Shown: positions 1 through 8,388, numbered from the stretch's first letter. The stretch: DNA of 64,000 nucleotides from Alistipes sp. (GCA_017536555.1 JAFXHE010000002.1:38684-102683), one strand, 5' to 3'. Numbers and translations: made by a program. Notes: a model not told the origin generated them from the sequence alone.

Positions 1-93
1 CACCTCTTAACACCCACAATACCAGCAGACAAGTGGGGTTACTCGGGTAGCAGCTTTATAGAGCTTGGAGACGTGGAGCTAACACGAAAATAG
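1..93 (+). CDS. C-terminal end of an unidentified protein (cut by window edge)
   Basis: Frame 1 is open from the first base to a TAG at 91-93 and gives 30 residues ending in GDVELTRK. The next gene starts 81 bases later on the same strand, so this may be the preceding member of the lipoprotein/radical SAM cassette. The fragment is too short to assign a family, and reading it as a gene end rests only on the open frame and the orientation of its neighbours. Confidence 0.45.
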   Translation, partial: HLLTPTIPADKWGYSGSSFIELGDVELTRK

Positions 94-174
94 CCGAAAA
101 AGGGGGTCGTACGGCACAGCAGAACACACAAAAAGAGTTTTTACAGAGTAATAAGCAACAAAATTTAGAGAGTT

Positions 175-588
175 ATGTGGGGAAGGATATTGACAAAGTT
201 TTTCGCACTTTTTGGCATTACACTGACTGCCGTAGCGTGCTATGGCGTGCCATACGATGAATTTGAGCCAAAGCCCATTATACCTGAAGACACATACTAC
301 GGTCACGGTATCGTTGTGGACAGCTCAAATAAGCCTATTCAGGGCATACGTGTAACCATCGGTAAGGATGAGTGCATCACCGACTCACAAGGCTGGTTTC
401 AGGTGGGTGACGAGGGCGACAATGTGATAGTGTTTAGCGACATCGACGGCGAGAAAAATGGCGGAGAGTTCAAGGAACACTCGATACGTCTGCTTGACAC
501 TGGTGACACATACTTTAAAAATGTGGTACTGTATCGCGTAGACGAGGAGCAGAACGAGGAGCAAAACGAGCCTAAAGAGGAGGCATAA
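175..588 (+). CDS. radical SAM-associated putative lipoprotein (TIGR04134-like)
   Basis: 137 aa. The N-terminus has a hydrophobic signal segment and a lipobox ending TAVAC, with the lipid-modified cysteine at about residue 22. It is followed at once by the motif CYGVPYDEF, which resembles the small lipoproteins encoded with TIGR04133 radical SAM enzymes in Bacteroidetes. Residues 40-110 look like one small beta-sandwich of the carboxypeptidase-regulatory type (GIVVDSSNKPIQGIRV, then TDSQGWF). The tail is acidic with Glu/Gln/Asn repeats. It heads a close-packed operon that ends in two radical SAM genes. From the family and context I infer a secreted, membrane-anchored protein processed or modified by that system. 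Its molecular role is unknown. Confidence 0.75.
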   Translation: MWGRILTKFFALFGITLTAVACYGVPYDEFEPKPIIPEDTYYGHGIVVDSSNKPIQGIRVTIGKDECITDSQGWFQVGDEGDNVIVFSDIDGEKNGGEFKEHSIRLLDTGDTYFKNVVLYRVDEEQNEEQNEPKEEA

Positions 589-603
589 ACAGAGAGGGGT
601 GCT

Positions 604-1155
604 ATGAGGCGCATAACGAGATACTTATCTATGCTGCTGGCGGTAGCTGTATGTGCTACGGCGTGCGAAGACTACGTGCCGAGCGATATGATTGAGGCAC
701 CTATGTCGTTGAAGCTAAAGGGCAGCTATGAGCGTTACGACAACACACTGTTTAGTGGCGAGTATGAGGTGTTCAAAAACCACCGCCACTCGCGCTTCGT
801 ACACTTCATAGATGGTGGCTTCGCGCTGCAAATATGCCGCGAGCTAAAAAACGAGAGCCTCAACCAGGTGATGGACATAGATATAGCCATCGAGCACGAG
901 CGCACACCGCTACAACTTGGCAGAGTCTACTCGCTGAAGATGCTCTCGGAGAGCCGTGCCACGATAACAACAAACAACGGCATAATCTACACAGCAACAG
1001 ATGGGTACATCATCATCGAGCAGCTGGTGGTAGACAATAGCGACTACCTGCTATCGGGCAAGTTCCGTTTTCAAGCAAAGTCCTCGGATGGCGACACAAT
1101 AGAGGTTAATGAGGGCGTGTTTGCCAACAGCCGCGCAATTGTACAACAGCGATAA
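604..1155 (+). CDS. hypothetical lipoprotein, paralogue of the next gene
   Basis: 183 aa. The signal peptide ends in a lipobox ATAC with Cys at residue 21. The mature part is predicted beta-rich. Its C-terminal half contains a block (GYIIIEQ, then YLLSGKFRFQAKSSDGDTIEV, then NEGVF) that aligns with the product of the next gene (GWILITH, then YLTSANFEFKAVNVDTDEEI, then NDGSF), so the two are tandem paralogues. The block resembles the beta-sandwich lipoproteins grouped as DUF6252-like in Bacteroidetes, an assignment I make from memory of the pattern only. The start follows the previous stop by 15 bases, consistent with one operon. Function unknown. Confidence 0.7.
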   Translation: MRRITRYLSMLLAVAVCATACEDYVPSDMIEAPMSLKLKGSYERYDNTLFSGEYEVFKNHRHSRFVHFIDGGFALQICRELKNESLNQVMDIDIAIEHERTPLQLGRVYSLKMLSESRATITTNNGIIYTATDGYIIIEQLVVDNSDYLLSGKFRFQAKSSDGDTIEVNEGVFANSRAIVQQR

Positions 1156-1166
1156 ACGAAAAACGT

Positions 1167-1712
1167 ATGTTACACCGCATAACATATATCCTGACACTGG
1201 CGATGATGCTCACACTCGGCGGCTGCTACTACCTCGACGACGTGCAGCCCACAAAGAGCTTCCCTATGAGTGTCACCATTGGCGACGAGTACTACTCAAG
1301 CGTCGGCTACCGCACCGAGGCTATGGAGTGGAACTGCGACAATGTGCTAATTACCACCGACACATCATTTATGTTGCAGGTGCGTCGCGTGATGCATAGC
1401 GACGACGGCTATTATGCCGATATGCGCATAGCCATATTCAAGCAGGAGCAGCTACAAGAGAATACCGCATACCCTCTAACAACAAGCGAGCTACAGAGCG
1501 ACGAGACAGCTTTTAAGAGCCAGATAGGCATCAACCGCAACGGCGTGTACTCGCTATACGACATCACCGAGGGGTGGATACTTATAACACACGATAATGG
1601 ATACCTCACATCGGCAAACTTCGAGTTTAAGGCGGTAAATGTCGACACTGACGAAGAGATAGAGATTAACGACGGCTCATTCAGCCGTATAGAGATGGAC
1701 AACCATATATAA
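1167..1712 (+). CDS. hypothetical lipoprotein, paralogue of the previous gene
   Basis: 181 aa. Short signal peptide with lipobox TLGGC, Cys at residue 20. The C-terminal half carries the same block as the preceding lipoprotein (GWILIT, NFEFKAVN, EIEINDGSF). The N-terminal halves are much less similar, so the duplication is old. The gene lies 11 bases after the previous stop and 19 bases before the next start, inside the radical SAM cassette. No enzyme motif is visible. It is probably an outer-membrane or periplasmic lipoprotein of unknown function. Confidence 0.7.
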   Translation: MLHRITYILTLAMMLTLGGCYYLDDVQPTKSFPMSVTIGDEYYSSVGYRTEAMEWNCDNVLITTDTSFMLQVRRVMHSDDGYYADMRIAIFKQEQLQENTAYPLTTSELQSDETAFKSQIGINRNGVYSLYDITEGWILITHDNGYLTSANFEFKAVNVDTDEEIEINDGSFSRIEMDNHI

Positions 1713-1731
1713 CAAATATAACGAGCGTAAT

Positions 1732-2280
1732 ATGAAGAAGGGGGTAATCATCATAGGTCTTGCCATAGCCTTTGTAGCAGCATCGGCTTGGGTAGTGTTG
1801 AGCGGTGGCAAGAGTGCCAAGGCTATACGCACAAAGTTTCGCCTCGGTGGAGCTATACTCACGCTGACAGGTATCGCTGCACTCTCGAGCTGTGAGACGG
1901 GCGTCACGGGCGTCACCACTTGCTACGACCCTGCACCTCCCATCGACCATATACCACCTGCTGTAAATGATGTATACGCGCTATTTCCAACGGTGATAAA
2001 CGAGGCATACGACGTGCATAATGGCGCAGTGCTGCCCTTCAGCATAACCCTCGAGAGCGAGGAGGATGTGATATTTGTTATCTCGACACCCGAGGGCGAG
2101 GAGCTACAAAGGGTGCGCTACTTGAGCGACAACAACCAGCGCAACGAGTTTAATCTGATTGTCGATGTGGGCGCGTGGCGCGGCGTGGCAGAGCTACACA
2201 TATACTTTGATTATGCCCCCGAGTTAGGTATCTTCGTGGAACATAGCCACGGCGCATATCTGCTGAATATCATCGACTAA
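1732..2280 (+). CDS. membrane/lipoprotein of radical SAM cassette with CYDPxP motif
   Basis: 182 aa. There are two hydrophobic stretches, residues 4-23 and about 38-53, separated by a basic linker rich in Lys/Arg. The second ends LSSC (Cys 54), which looks like a lipobox. Ten residues later comes TTCYDPAPP, echoing the CYGVP motif of the 175-588 product. The remaining 110 residues look like a beta domain. The gene sits 2 bases before the first radical SAM gene, the closest linkage in the cassette, which makes it a reasonable candidate substrate or partner. I do not recognise the family. The long N-terminus before the lipobox is unusual, and a downstream start is possible. Confidence 0.65.
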   Translation: MKKGVIIIGLAIAFVAASAWVVLSGGKSAKAIRTKFRLGGAILTLTGIAALSSCETGVTGVTTCYDPAPPIDHIPPAVNDVYALFPTVINEAYDVHNGAVLPFSITLESEEDVIFVISTPEGEELQRVRYLSDNNQRNEFNLIVDVGAWRGVAELHIYFDYAPELGIFVEHSHGAYLLNIID

Positions 2281-2282
2281 CT

Positions 2283-3329
2283 ATGTTTGGCTGGCGCAGA
2301 GATAAGCTGAAGCTCGGCTTCGTGGTCTTTGAGCTTACCGATGCCTGTAATCAGGCGTGTAAGTTCTGCTACAACCACTTCAAGGGCAATGGTGACGACT
2401 ACCCCATTGAGACTCCAAACTACCGTATGGCTCGCCGCACGCTCAAACGACTGCTGCGCGAGGCGGAGGTTGGGTCACTATCAATGTCGGGAGGCGAGCC
2501 AATGCTTATGCCAAAGATACACGAGCTTATCTTGCGCGCACGCTTCGCTGGATGCAGCGTCAATATGCTCACAAATGGCACGCTGCTCACGGTACACGAC
2601 ATAGCCATATTCCGCGATATTGGCGTTAATACCTTGCAGATACCTATCCTTGCCGACGACAGCGCAATACACGACTCTATGACACAGCTCTGCGGCTCGT
2701 GGCGACGTGCTACAAACAACGCCCGCCGTGTTGCCGCAATAGAGCCACGCTGGCTTACGCCTGTGCTCATATTGAGTCGTATGAATATTGAGCGCATAGA
2801 GCCAACACTCGATATGTATGCCGAGATGGGGTGCCGCCATATTATGGTCAACCGCTTCAACATTGGTGGTCAGGGCAGGCGCAATGCCGAGCAACTTATG
2901 CTCACACACGACGAGCTGCGCAATGCCTTCCGTCGTGTCGACACGAAGGCTGGCGAGCACGGTATGAGCGTGCATAGCGGCGTGTGTACACCCCACTGCG
3001 TGCTCAACCCCAAAGAGTACCGCAACATACTCTTCACACACTGCACAACAGACATTATGTCGCGCCCGCTGACCGTAAACTACCGTGGCGACGTACGCTT
3101 CTGCAACCACTCACCGCGCGTATTGGGCAACATCCACAAAGAGCCGCTCGCAAAGATTTTGGCGCGCTGTGACGAGACAGGCTACTTCGCAACAGTGCCC
3201 GAAAAGTGCAACGCGTGCCAACTATGGGAGAGCTGCAAAGGTGGCTGCCGTGCTGCCGCAGAGCAGGTGTATGGCACATTCACAAGACGCGACCCCATTA
3301 TAGATATGGAGATTAAAAGACATAAGTAA
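2283..3329 (+). CDS. radical SAM/SPASM domain protein
   Basis: 348 aa. The radical SAM [4Fe-4S] motif CX3CX2C is intact at C22, C26 and C29 (CNQACKFC). MSGGEP follows at about residue 69, the SAM-binding glycine-rich strand. The C-terminal region (about 260-330) has a SPASM-type cysteine set including CNACQLWESCKGGC, which should hold auxiliary Fe-S clusters. Such enzymes generate a 5'-deoxyadenosyl radical and typically modify peptides or proteins. The gene starts 2 bases after the preceding stop and is followed 24 bases later by a second radical SAM gene. The substrate is not evident; the neighbouring lipoproteins are the natural candidates. Confidence 0.85.
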   Translation: MFGWRRDKLKLGFVVFELTDACNQACKFCYNHFKGNGDDYPIETPNYRMARRTLKRLLREAEVGSLSMSGGEPMLMPKIHELILRARFAGCSVNMLTNGTLLTVHDIAIFRDIGVNTLQIPILADDSAIHDSMTQLCGSWRRATNNARRVAAIEPRWLTPVLILSRMNIERIEPTLDMYAEMGCRHIMVNRFNIGGQGRRNAEQLMLTHDELRNAFRRVDTKAGEHGMSVHSGVCTPHCVLNPKEYRNILFTHCTTDIMSRPLTVNYRGDVRFCNHSPRVLGNIHKEPLAKILARCDETGYFATVPEKCNACQLWESCKGGCRAAAEQVYGTFTRRDPIIDMEIKRHK

Positions 3330-3353
3330 AACATTAATACACAGATATATACT

Positions 3354-4430
3354 ATGGGAAAAAGACTCGGACTACGCCAATGGTTAATACTAAAGCTCTT
3401 CAAGAAGCTACACCACATACACCAGCAGGAGCACACGCTGAACACACTCTTCTGGGAGTGTACACTACGCTGCAACCTACAGTGTCGCCACTGCGGTAGC
3501 GACTGTAAGGTAGACACCACGTTGCAAGATATGAGCTCCAAGGACTTTTTCCGTGTTCTCGATAATGAGATAACACCCAACGTCAACCCCAACAAGGTGC
3601 TTGTAATCTTGTCGGGTGGCGAGGTGCTTGTGCGCAAAGACCTCGAGGAGATAGGCTTGAAGCTCTATCGTCGCGGCTACCCGTGGGGTATGGTCACCAA
3701 CGGTATGGCTCTCACGCGCCAACGCTTCGACTCGCTGCTGCGTGCTGGCTTGCACTCTATCACAGTGTCGCTCGATGGCTTCGAGGAGCACCACTACCAT
3801 ATACGCCAAAACAAGGAGTCGTTCAAGCGCGCTGTAGAGGCTGTTAAGATGATATCTGCCGAGAAGAGCATCGCCTCGGATGTCGTCACGTGCATAACAC
3901 CTGCGCTGCTGCAACGCATTGACGAGTTCAAGGAGTTCCTCTACTCGCTCGGCGTGCGCCAGTGGCGCATCTTCACCATCTTCCCTGTGGGACGTGCTGC
4001 CCAAGATGCCACATTGCAGCTCAACGACGAGGAGTTCACCTACCTTATGCAGTGGATGGAGGCTACGCGCAAGGAGGGACGTGTAATGGTGTCATACGGC
4101 TGCGAGGGCTTCCTCGGTGGCTACGAGCTTAAGGTGCGCACCAACCCCTTTGAGTGCTATGCGGGCATCAACATCGCGTCGATACGTGTCAATGGTGACA
4201 TCTCGGGCTGCACAAGTGTCCGCGCCAACTTCACGCAGGGCAACATCTACCGCGACAACTTCTGGGATGTGTGGCAAAACCGCTTCGAGAAGTTCCGCAA
4301 CCGCGAGTGGGCAAAGCGAGGCAAGTGTGCCGACTGCAAGATGTGGCAATACTGCGAGGGCAACGGTATGCACCTCTACGACGATGACGACAACCTGCTC
4401 GTCTGCCACTATAACCGCCTCGTGCGATAG
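3354..4430 (+). CDS. radical SAM/SPASM enzyme, rSAM/lipoprotein system (TIGR04133-like)
   Basis: 358 aa. The basic N-terminus with an HHIHQQEH stretch, followed by FWECTLRCNLQCRHCGSDC (CX3CX2C at C40, C44, C47), matches the TIGR04133 enzymes found in Bacteroidetes next to a small lipoprotein. LSGGE follows at about residue 83. The C-terminal SPASM region includes CADCKMWQYC and a final Cys near CHYNRL. Cytoplasmic, SAM- and Fe-S-dependent. It is the last gene of the cassette, and a strong hairpin terminator begins 42 bases after its stop. Family assignment is from remembered sequence pattern; the true reaction of this system is not known to me. Confidence 0.85.
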   Translation: MGKRLGLRQWLILKLFKKLHHIHQQEHTLNTLFWECTLRCNLQCRHCGSDCKVDTTLQDMSSKDFFRVLDNEITPNVNPNKVLVILSGGEVLVRKDLEEIGLKLYRRGYPWGMVTNGMALTRQRFDSLLRAGLHSITVSLDGFEEHHYHIRQNKESFKRAVEAVKMISAEKSIASDVVTCITPALLQRIDEFKEFLYSLGVRQWRIFTIFPVGRAAQDATLQLNDEEFTYLMQWMEATRKEGRVMVSYGCEGFLGGYELKVRTNPFECYAGINIASIRVNGDISGCTSVRANFTQGNIYRDNFWDVWQNRFEKFRNREWAKRGKCADCKMWQYCEGNGMHLYDDDDNLLVCHYNRLVR

Positions 4431-4471
4431 GTCGCTCGGCACCAAAGAGGGTGTCGTTTAAGCAAATTATG

Positions 4472-4513
4472 GAGTCTGTCTGACAAAATGGTGTCAGGCA
4501 GGCTCTTTTGTTG
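4472..4513 (+). terminator. rho-independent terminator of the radical SAM operon
   Basis: A 14-bp stem (4472-4485 with 4492-4505, two G-U pairs) encloses a 6-base loop and is followed by TTTTGTTG. It separates the radical SAM cassette from the next transcription unit. Confidence 0.8.
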
Positions 4514-4544
4514 AAGTTGTTACACAACTTATCGTAAAATTGTG

Positions 4545-4552
4545 TAACTTTG
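4545..4552 (+). promoter_or_regulatory. Bacteroidetes -7 promoter element TAACTTTG
   Basis: Perfect TAnnTTTG match lying 40 bases before the ATG of the 47-aa peptide gene and just after the terminator. It probably drives the peptide gene, the fimbrillin/FN3 gene and their followers. No convincing -33 TTTG at ideal spacing was found. Confidence 0.6.
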
Positions 4553-4592
4553 TGCCATCGTATGTGTAAACACATAAAAACTCAATATAACT

Positions 4593-4736
4593 ATGCTACA
4601 GAGAACAAAACAGGAGGAGCTTTACATCGCTCCCGAGCTTGAGGTGCTCACCGCCTTGGTTGAGCAGGGCTTCACAACCAGCTTCGATGGCTCGTCTATT
4701 GACGGTGCCGAGGAGGACAATTACGGATCATTCTAA
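4593..4736 (+). CDS. 47-aa peptide, first gene upstream of fimbrillin-like lipoprotein
   Basis: ATG at 4593, TAA at 4734-4736. The product starts MLQRTKQEE, continues with YIAPELEVL and VEQGF, and ends in a Gly/Asp/Ser-rich tail finishing NYGSF. It has no signal peptide. A second gene of the same design lies at 44444-44599 (YISPCLDVV, VECGF, Gly/Asp-rich tail ending GEF), also directly before a fimbrillin-type lipoprotein. Shared architecture and position argue that this is a real gene. Short proteins with a Y-x-x-P-x-x-E/D-V motif are familiar as unannotated Bacteroidetes peptides, but I know of no function. It is the first gene after the promoter and 13 bases before the lipoprotein start. 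Confidence 0.65.
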   Translation: MLQRTKQEELYIAPELEVLTALVEQGFTTSFDGSSIDGAEEDNYGSF

Positions 4737-4749
4737 AACTATTGCAACG

Positions 4750-7548
4750 ATGAAGAGATTTTTTAGCTTAATGCTTGTTGCAGTAGCTGCAATGGCATTT
4801 GTAGGTTGTCAGAACGACACCGACGACCTCAACACAACCGCTCGCAAGAGCATTATCGAGTTCACCGCCAGCTTCGACGAGACACGCTCGGCGTTTGGCG
4901 ACAGCTACAAGGATGGCGACAACACCATCTATCCCTCAACTTGGAGCGGCACGGAGACTGTTTATCTAAAACTCAATGAGGCTGAACTTGTGTCAGCTCA
5001 CATTGAAACTGCTGGCGCAACTGCCACCTTTAAGGCAGAGATTATTGATGACAAGACCGAAACAGGCAACATCTACGCCTTCTCTCCTGTGGGTAAGTAT
5101 GATAAACAGAAGGGTATCATTGTTGGTGGCTTCACCAGTTTAAATGCCAAATATAACGATATGTATGTCGTGATTCCCGCGGAGCAGTACCCCTCAACAA
5201 CATCTGTTGACGAGACAGTGCATCTTCTTGCTGCTACACACAGCTACAGCAATGGTGTTCCCACAGCTGTAAACCTCACATTCAAGCCTGTGGCTGCATT
5301 TGGTAAGATGACTATCACAGACTTTGCAGAGGCTATCGAGAAGGTTGAGGTTATCGCTTCTGAGGCTCTTGCTGGCGATAGCTGCTGGTACTACTACGAA
5401 ACGGGGGAGTTTGACAACGCTAATGAGAAGACAATTGCTGTAATCAACCCCGCCGATGATAACAAAACCTTTTGGTTTGGTTGCGCTCCTGCTGACCTGT
5501 CGGAGGGCACACTCGCTGTTAAGGTATATGCCGAATCTGGCACATACACCAAGGAGCTGAATATCGCAGGCAAGAACTTCAAGTTCACCAGCGGTCGCGT
5601 ATCAAAGTTCAGCGTATCTATGGAGGGCGTTGAGAAGGACGGCACACTGCCCACAGTAATCGAGGATGGTCACTATGTTATCGCTGGTTATGTTGACGGC
5701 AAGTACTATGCTCTGCCCAACGCAAATAAGTCTACAGCAGGTACTATTGCCCATTCAGAGATTACCGTAACTGATGGCAAGGTAGCTACGGATGATGCCG
5801 TGGGCTATGTATGGACAATTGCTGCTGCAGAGGGTGGCTACACCTTCTATAATGGTGCAGAGTATTTGACAGCGACACAGGTAAGTGGTGCAAACTTGAA
5901 GACACAGGCAGAAGCCGCTGTATGGGCTCTTGACACAGAGAATACCTCAAAGGGCTATATGTTTATCTCTCCCGTAGCAGATAACCGTTTCTTGTCTTGT
6001 CGTATGGGAACAACAAAGAAGTTTGGTGCTTATGCTAAAACTAACTATACAGGTGATGAGTACTACGGTGTTCAGCTTATTCCTATTGATGGTGTTGTAA
6101 AGACTACGCTCGATAAGCCTGTGTTGACAACTACTGTTGAGGGTAACTCAATTACTGTTAACTGGACAGCTATTGAGGGTGCAGAGAGCTACACCGTAAC
6201 TCTTGATGAGGGCACTCCCGAGACTATCACGGAAACAACCAAGACCTTCAATGGCTTGGAGTACTCTACACAGTACACTATTACCGTTGTTGCCAACCCC
6301 GAGGACGAGGCTGTGAACACAGCATCTACCGCATCAACCTCTGCAACAACAGCAGCTGATCCCGATGCAGTAGCTACAATCAAGGATGGCAAATATGCAA
6401 TTATTGCCGTAAACGCTGCCGGAGATGAATACTCTGCTATGACAACCGCAGAGACCTCGGGCTCAACAGCGCGTATTGCATCACAGGTTGTGACATACGA
6501 TGGTGAAGCTACAACATTTACTGCTCCCAATAATACCTACGTATGGAATATCAAGAGCGTCGATGGTGGTTATGTAATCTATACCAATGATAACGAGTAT
6601 GTTAATTGGCAGGGAGGAGATACCAATGGTGCTAATTTGAAAGGCACAGCAGATAGCAAGGTTACTATATCACAGGTAGAGGGTACGAATCAGTATAATA
6701 TCCAGTGGGCTGGCAATTCTTCACGATACCTTGCAAAAAACAGCTCTAATGCTTACTTTGCATTCTATAAGAGCGGTCAGCGACAAGATCTCTTTATCGT
6801 TCCTGTGGAGGTAGGTGTGATTGAGCCTCAACAGCTTGCTGCGCCTACAATTCACAAACCCGAGGTCACTTCAAACAGCATTACTGTAAGCTGGGATGAT
6901 GTTGCAAATGCTACTGGTTACGCTGTATCTATTGATGGTGGCGAGGCAACTGTTGTAAATACAACAAATCACACCTTTAACGGTCTTACACCCAAGACAA
7001 CATACACTATCTCGGTTGTAGCAAAGGGCGATGACACCTATTATACCGACTCTAATGCAGCAACTGTAGAAGCGACAACTGCAGAAGCTCCTGCTGCAAG
7101 TGGTGCTGTATATACAAAGGTAACATCTGCTCCTGCAGATTGGAGTGGCACATATTTGATTGTTTGGGATTCAGGGGCACACGCAACCATATCTTCAAAA
7201 GACCTTGCTAAAACTGCTGACGTGACTATTTCTAACGACCAAATTCAATCTAATGTAGATGTAGATAACGCTGCTGTAACTATCGCTAAAAACGGCGATT
7301 ACTACTCTTTAATGTTGCCTGATGGAAAATACCTGTCAATGAACGCTAACGGCAATCAAGTGAACAGTGTAAGTAGCGCATATAACCTCACATTAGTATA
7401 CACGGATGCTGGCGTAAAGATTATGGGAAAAGATACAGCGGGCAATGATCGAATTCTGGTAAAGAATGGCAATTACTATCGCGGATACAAAGTGTCTAAT
7501 GCATCATCTTATATATTGCCAACTCTTTACAAGAAGAGCGGAAATTGA
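4750..7548 (+). CDS. fimbrillin-like/FN3 multidomain surface lipoprotein
   Basis: 932 aa from the ATG at 4750, chosen because it gives a proper lipoprotein signal (MKRFFSLML, lipobox FVGC, Cys 20); the open frame extends upstream but overlaps the peptide gene. Residues about 30-290 resemble the Mfa-like/fimbrillin fold (TARKSIIEFTASF, ETRSAF). They are followed by three copies of a beta-domain starting like IEDGHYVIAGY or IKDGKYAIIAV (the third divergent, from YTKVTSAPADW). These are separated by two fibronectin type III domains (about 460-545 and 700-785; ITVNW and ITVSW, then TYTISVVAK). It probably acts as an outer-surface adhesin or binding protein. The stop is a TGA, after which the same frame stays open for 276 codons encoding a linker and a NUC nuclease domain (next entry). 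Confidence 0.85.
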   Translation: MKRFFSLMLVAVAAMAFVGCQNDTDDLNTTARKSIIEFTASFDETRSAFGDSYKDGDNTIYPSTWSGTETVYLKLNEAELVSAHIETAGATATFKAEIIDDKTETGNIYAFSPVGKYDKQKGIIVGGFTSLNAKYNDMYVVIPAEQYPSTTSVDETVHLLAATHSYSNGVPTAVNLTFKPVAAFGKMTITDFAEAIEKVEVIASEALAGDSCWYYYETGEFDNANEKTIAVINPADDNKTFWFGCAPADLSEGTLAVKVYAESGTYTKELNIAGKNFKFTSGRVSKFSVSMEGVEKDGTLPTVIEDGHYVIAGYVDGKYYALPNANKSTAGTIAHSEITVTDGKVATDDAVGYVWTIAAAEGGYTFYNGAEYLTATQVSGANLKTQAEAAVWALDTENTSKGYMFISPVADNRFLSCRMGTTKKFGAYAKTNYTGDEYYGVQLIPIDGVVKTTLDKPVLTTTVEGNSITVNWTAIEGAESYTVTLDEGTPETITETTKTFNGLEYSTQYTITVVANPEDEAVNTASTASTSATTAADPDAVATIKDGKYAIIAVNAAGDEYSAMTTAETSGSTARIASQVVTYDGEATTFTAPNNTYVWNIKSVDGGYVIYTNDNEYVNWQGGDTNGANLKGTADSKVTISQVEGTNQYNIQWAGNSSRYLAKNSSNAYFAFYKSGQRQDLFIVPVEVGVIEPQQLAAPTIHKPEVTSNSITVSWDDVANATGYAVSIDGGEATVVNTTNHTFNGLTPKTTYTISVVAKGDDTYYTDSNAATVEATTAEAPAASGAVYTKVTSAPADWSGTYLIVWDSGAHATISSKDLAKTADVTISNDQIQSNVDVDNAAVTIAKNGDYYSLMLPDGKYLSMNANGNQVNSVSSAYNLTLVYTDAGVKIMGKDTAGNDRILVKNGNYYRGYKVSNASSYILPTLYKKSGN

Positions 7549-8379
7549 GAGTCGGGTGACGATACGGGGGGCGAAGAGCCTCCCGTCGTAGACCCTACCC
7601 CGGGAACAGAAGGATCTGCCTCGAAGTCGTGGTTAGAGCTGCCTGCAACACGCAGTGACAATACTAATGCCATAGAGTGTACCGTTGAGTATGGTGGCGA
7701 GCGCAACTACACCATATACTACGACAAGTCAACATACACATCGCTCTGGACAGCATACCCGCTTGAAGCAAAACATATGGGCAGTCTCGATCGTCCTAAA
7801 AACTGGAGTGCCAACCCCAATATCTCCACGAGCGATCAGGTAAACTTAAGTAGCTCGTACTCGGGTAGCACATACAGCCGAGGACACCTCATACCCAATG
7901 CCTCGCGCAATGGCATAAAGGAAATGCAGTTGCAGACATTCTACTACACCAACTCTGTACCACAGGTGCAGACACGTTTCAACGATGGCGTATGGAACAA
8001 CCTTGAGCAGGCTGTACAGTCGATAGCAAAGGGCGAAACAGTGTATGTCACAACAGGTGTTGCATTCAGCAAGGTGGGCGAGAGCAAGAGTGTATCATAC
8101 ATCCAGTCGAGTAGCGACACCAAGAGTGTGCCTATACCAAACTACTTCTACAAGGTGGTTTTAAGGGTTAAGACAAATAGCTCGGGCGAGGTAACATCGG
8201 CATCAACAATTGCCTTTTGGTTTGAAAACAAGGAGTACACAGACAAGTACTACAACCACACGACAACAGTCGACCAAGTAGAGGCGTGGACAGGCTTCGA
8301 CTTCTTTGTAAATCTGCCCGACAGCGTAGAGACGGCTGCCGAGAAGAACAGCAACTGGACAACGTTTCAAAACTTTTAA
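7549..8379 (+). pseudogene. DNA/RNA non-specific endonuclease (NUC) domain, in frame after a TGA
   Basis: The frame of the preceding lipoprotein continues without another stop from 7549 to 8379. It encodes a linker (ESGDDTGGEEPPVVDPTPG) and then the conserved N-terminal strand of Bacteroidetes NUC proteins (WLELPA near 7630, NYTIYYD, TAYPLE). Next come the nuclease core SRGHLIPNAS (DRGH motif with Ser for Asp; the His is the general base) and TNSVPQVQTRFNDGVWNNLE, where the Asn is the usual metal ligand. The only later ATG (7777) would remove the first strands of the domain and give no signal peptide. I therefore read it as the severed C-terminus of one secreted protein, produced only by readthrough, reinitiation, or in relatives lacking the TGA. 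A sequencing error at 7546 is also possible. Confidence 0.7.
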
Positions 8380-8388
8380 CGAGCTACT

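Noticed and set aside
4639-4749. Upstream extension of the fimbrillin/FN3 frame to an ATG at 4639
   Set aside because: It overlaps the 47-aa peptide gene and would bury the lipoprotein signal peptide 37 residues inside.
7777-8379. Independent nuclease gene starting at ATG 7777
   Set aside because: This start removes conserved strands of the NUC fold (WLELPA, NYTIYYD) and any export signal. The frame is contiguous with the upstream lipoprotein except for one TGA.
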